6,488 nt of DNA, from NCBI GenBank assembly GCA_012841675.1, contig DUUG01000146.1, positions 1-6,488 of the forward strand, read 5' to 3'. Positions 5,236 to 6,488 of this stretch are shown here, one piece after another (the stretch's first letter is position 1; each line of letters opens with the position of its first letter). The notes beneath the pieces are model-generated. The model was given only the letters and a program-made list of their open reading frames with translations, was not told the DNA's origin and did no database searches. A program made the position numbers and the translations under genes. This DNA comes from Clostridiales bacterium. Lineage in GTDB: Bacteria; Bacillota; Clostridia; Oscillospirales; QAMX01.

Positions 5236-6090
5236 TTACGTTTTGGGTAGGGTGATTGTCAAAACAATGCGGCCGTTTTCCTCTTCCTGCTTCATTTCCG
5301 CGTCGATACCGCCCTGGCGGACGGTGTCTAAGGCGTTTGTTACCGTATTGATAAACAATCGCACATCCCGGAACAATGTGTGACGGAACGTGACTTTTCG
5401 CCCCTGCGAGGGCTTGGTTAGGCCGTTTATGTAGCGCTCCGTTTCCACAACGGAAAGGTTATAGCGGATAATATGATCAAGGGCATGCGGAACGGCATGA
5501 GAATCCAGCCGCAGGAGAGCCCGAGCGTGGCGTTCCGACAGGCCGGCCTCGCGGATGCGCTCCATACAGGCCCGATCCAGCCGCAAAAGCCGAAGCTTGT
5601 TGGCCACCGCCGACTGACTTTTGCCAATGCGGCGGGCCGCTTCTTCCTGTGTGGCGCCGTACAGGGAAATAAGCCGCGCCAGACCGGCAGCCTCTTCGAA
5701 AAAGTCGAGATCCTGCCTTTGTAGGTTTTCCACCAAGGCCATATACGCCGATTTTTCCTCGTCTGCCCGGTTGATGATACAGGGAACATGGGTGAATCCT
5801 GCCATAATAGCAGCGCGCAGTCGGCGTTCGCCGGCAATCAACTGGTAGCCTTTTTCCACGCGCCGAACGAGCAAAGGAGAAAGAATGCCAAATTCCGCAA
5901 TGCTGGTAGAAAGCGCCCTTAGCTCGTCCATATTAAAAATCTTCCGAACCTGAGCCGGGTCGGGGGATATTTCAGATACGGCAATATGATGAATTTTATC
6001 CTTGGAATCCATCGGATTTTCCGATACTTGCTGCCGTGCAGTTGCTAAGGGCCGGGCCGTGCGAACTGCCGAAGAGAAGAAGCCCGACAT
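5236..6090 (-). CDS. noc: Noc-like nucleoid occlusion protein (ParB/Spo0J family)
   Basis: ParB-family proteins bind CTP, clamp onto DNA at a specific palindrome and spread; the Noc branch ties nucleoid position to division-site choice. This 284-residue protein starts at ATG 6090 behind GAGGTGA (6101-6095). It has an N-terminal CTPase fold (about 34-130: FGILSPLLVRR, CTP motif GERRLRA at 87-93, ENLQRQ at 121-126), a helix-turn-helix region (about 146-168, SQSAVANKLRLLRL) with SERHARALL at 185-193, and a C-terminal dimerisation part whose RDVRLFINTVTNALDTVRQGG resembles Bacillus Noc more than ParB. The first 20 residues (MSGFFSSAVRTARPLATARQ) could form a short amphipathic helix, as in the Noc membrane-targeting tail; that is inference. 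No parA/soj or rsmG neighbour is visible, unlike the classical locus, so a chromosomal ParB or another family member remains possible. Confidence 0.85.
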   Translation of the reverse strand: MSGFFSSAVRTARPLATARQQVSENPMDSKDKIHHIAVSEISPDPAQVRKIFNMDELRALSTSIAEFGILSPLLVRRVEKGYQLIAGERRLRAAIMAGFTHVPCIINRADEEKSAYMALVENLQRQDLDFFEEAAGLARLISLYGATQEEAARRIGKSQSAVANKLRLLRLDRACMERIREAGLSERHARALLRLDSHAVPHALDHIIRYNLSVVETERYINGLTKPSQGRKVTFRHTLFRDVRLFINTVTNALDTVRQGGIDAEMKQEEENGRIVLTITLPKT

Positions 6091-6121
6091 GAAATCACCT
6101 CGTAATTAAATTTGTGTTATC

Positions 6122-6150
6122 AGTATATATTCCCTCCGAAAAATTGTAAA
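6122..6150 (-). promoter_or_regulatory. Sigma-A promoter of the noc-like gene
   Basis: On the minus strand, TTTACA (6150-6145, 5 of 6) and TATACT (6127-6122, 5 of 6) are separated by exactly 17 bp. Transcription should begin near 6115, about 25 nt before the ATG at 6090, leaving room for the GAGGTGA ribosome binding site. Confidence 0.8.
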
Positions 6151-6165
6151 GAAAAAGAGTTTGAC

Positions 6166-6226
6166 GGAAAAACAACACTTTCGACAGGAAAAAAGATAAA
6201 AAAACTCATAACGAGGAAAAACAACA
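6166..6226 (+). repeat. Two copies of a 12-nt direct repeat
   Basis: GGAAAAACAACA occurs at 6166-6177 and again at 6215-6226, 49 bp start to start, between the two divergent promoters. The composition is A-rich, so chance recurrence is possible; a pair of regulator sites is the alternative. Confidence 0.3.
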
Positions 6227-6312
6227 GCAAACGAAGCCGCCTTGCAAAAAATATTTTAGAGAACATATGGGAACTTTTTCCATTTTCATTCGTCTTTGTT
6301 ACTGGCCTGTAA

Positions 6313-6341
6313 TTGAAAATACATATAACTGCTAATACAAT
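6313..6341 (+). promoter_or_regulatory. Sigma-A promoter of the ABC transporter gene
   Basis: TTGAAA (6313-6318, 5 of 6) and TACAAT (6336-6341, 5 of 6) are separated by 17 bp. Transcription should begin near 6348, about 45 nt before the ATG at 6393. Confidence 0.75.
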
Positions 6342-6392
6342 GAGAAAAGGACATATGCGAACCGTGGGCCTTGAGCGAAAGGAAGTGGTAAA

Positions 6393-6488
6393 ATGGCGGA
6401 AGAAAAGGCGGCCGGCCGGCGCGCCATTATCGAAATGGAGAACCTTGGGAAGGTTTTCAAGATTGGAAAGGAAAAGGTCGTCGCCTTA
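6393..6488 (+). CDS. ABC transporter ATP-binding protein, LolD/MacB type (3' end outside window)
   Basis: Only the first 32 codons are present, open to the right edge. AAAGGA (6378-6383) lies 9 nt before ATG 6393. After a short polar, basic lead (MAEEKAAGRRA), IIEMENLGKVFKIGKEKVVAL matches the first beta strands and A-loop region of LolD/MacB/FtsE-like ATPases, where an aromatic residue (here F in VFKIG) stacks on the ATP base and K-VVAL leads into the strand before the Walker A loop. The Walker A itself lies beyond the window. Such ATPases usually pair with an FtsX/MacB-type permease for export of peptides or lipoproteins or for peptide resistance; the substrate cannot be told here. A frame starting at ATG 6355 overlaps it but codes for a low-complexity Arg/Lys-rich peptide. 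Confidence 0.8.
   Translation, partial: MAEEKAAGRRAIIEMENLGKVFKIGKEKVVAL

Larger units (their letters stand above)
6091..6392. other. Divergent AT-rich intergenic region
   Basis: About 300 nt separate the noc-like gene from the ABC transporter gene. It holds the noc ribosome binding site and promoter on the left and the ABC promoter (6313-6341) on the right. The middle (about 6151-6312) is A-rich on the plus strand, with a 12-nt direct repeat. I see no convincing gene: the longest frame starts with TTG inside the noc promoter, has no ribosome binding site and is mostly Lys/Asn. I also see no parS-like or Noc-box-like palindrome. Confidence 0.6.

Noticed and set aside
5427..5837. 136-residue minus-strand frame within the noc-like gene
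   Set aside because: It is an out-of-frame shadow of a well-supported ParB/Noc coding region on the same strand.
6112..6312. 66-residue plus-strand frame in the divergent intergenic region
   Set aside because: TTG start inside the noc promoter, no ribosome binding site, and Lys/Asn-rich composition typical of A-rich noncoding DNA.
6409..6426. GC-rich GGCCGGCC/GGCGCGCC run resembling adjacent rare-cutter sites of a cloning vector
   Set aside because: It lies within the reading frame of the ABC ATPase N-terminus (Ala-Ala-Gly-Arg-Arg-Ala codons) and the flanking sequence is natural, so coincidence is the better explanation.

Overview
The window (6,488 nt, moderate GC) looks like a chromosomal piece of a Bacillota (Firmicutes) genome, most likely Clostridia-like. 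The reasons are strong purine-rich ribosome binding sites (AAGGAGG, GAGGTGA, AAAGGAG), sigma-A promoters, a Noc/ParB-like protein, a DUF3842 protein and a type I-beta DAHP synthase with an N-terminal regulatory domain. I cannot name the genus from sequence alone. I saw no mobile elements, CRISPR arrays, tRNAs or rRNAs.

Layout, left to right. (1) 3-359: the C-terminal part of the redox chaperone Hsp33 (hslO), running in from the left edge. (2) 420-980: two tandem paralogous small membrane proteins; the first appears to have lost its first membrane segment through a one-base frameshift. (3) 996-1045: a strong hairpin serving as a two-way terminator between the convergent small membrane gene and pfkA. 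(4) 1053-2030, minus strand: ATP-dependent 6-phosphofructokinase with its own promoter. (5) 2301-2486: a small, very basic, unrecognised protein with a strong ribosome binding site. (6) 2559-2984: a DUF3842 protein. (7) 3012-5157: an aroF-tyrA operon with promoter, leader region and terminator. (8) 5236-6090, minus strand: a Noc/ParB-like CTPase-fold DNA-binding protein with its own promoter and probable terminator. (9) 6091-6392: a divergent AT-rich intergenic region carrying one promoter for each side. (10) 6393-end: the first 32 codons of a LolD/MacB-type ABC transporter ATPase.

The most interesting part is the aroF-tyrA leader. A consensus sigma-A promoter (TTGACA-17-TACAAT) drives a leader of about 215 nt. 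It encodes an unannotated 28-residue peptide containing RYYYGVVYF (five Tyr and two Phe codons), followed by an intrinsic terminator and then the aroF ribosome binding site. Just after the leader stop codon a 9-nt segment (3167-3175) is perfectly complementary to the 3' arm and U-tract of the terminator (3221-3229). A ribosome stalled at the Tyr codons would leave this segment free to antiterminate; one that reaches the stop codon would cover it and let the terminator form. This is the architecture of trp/phe/his-type ribosome-mediated attenuation, here sensing tyrosine and controlling the entry enzyme of the shikimate pathway (AroF) and the tyrosine-branch enzyme (TyrA). No T-box signature is visible, which is notable because Bacillota commonly use T-boxes for such genes.
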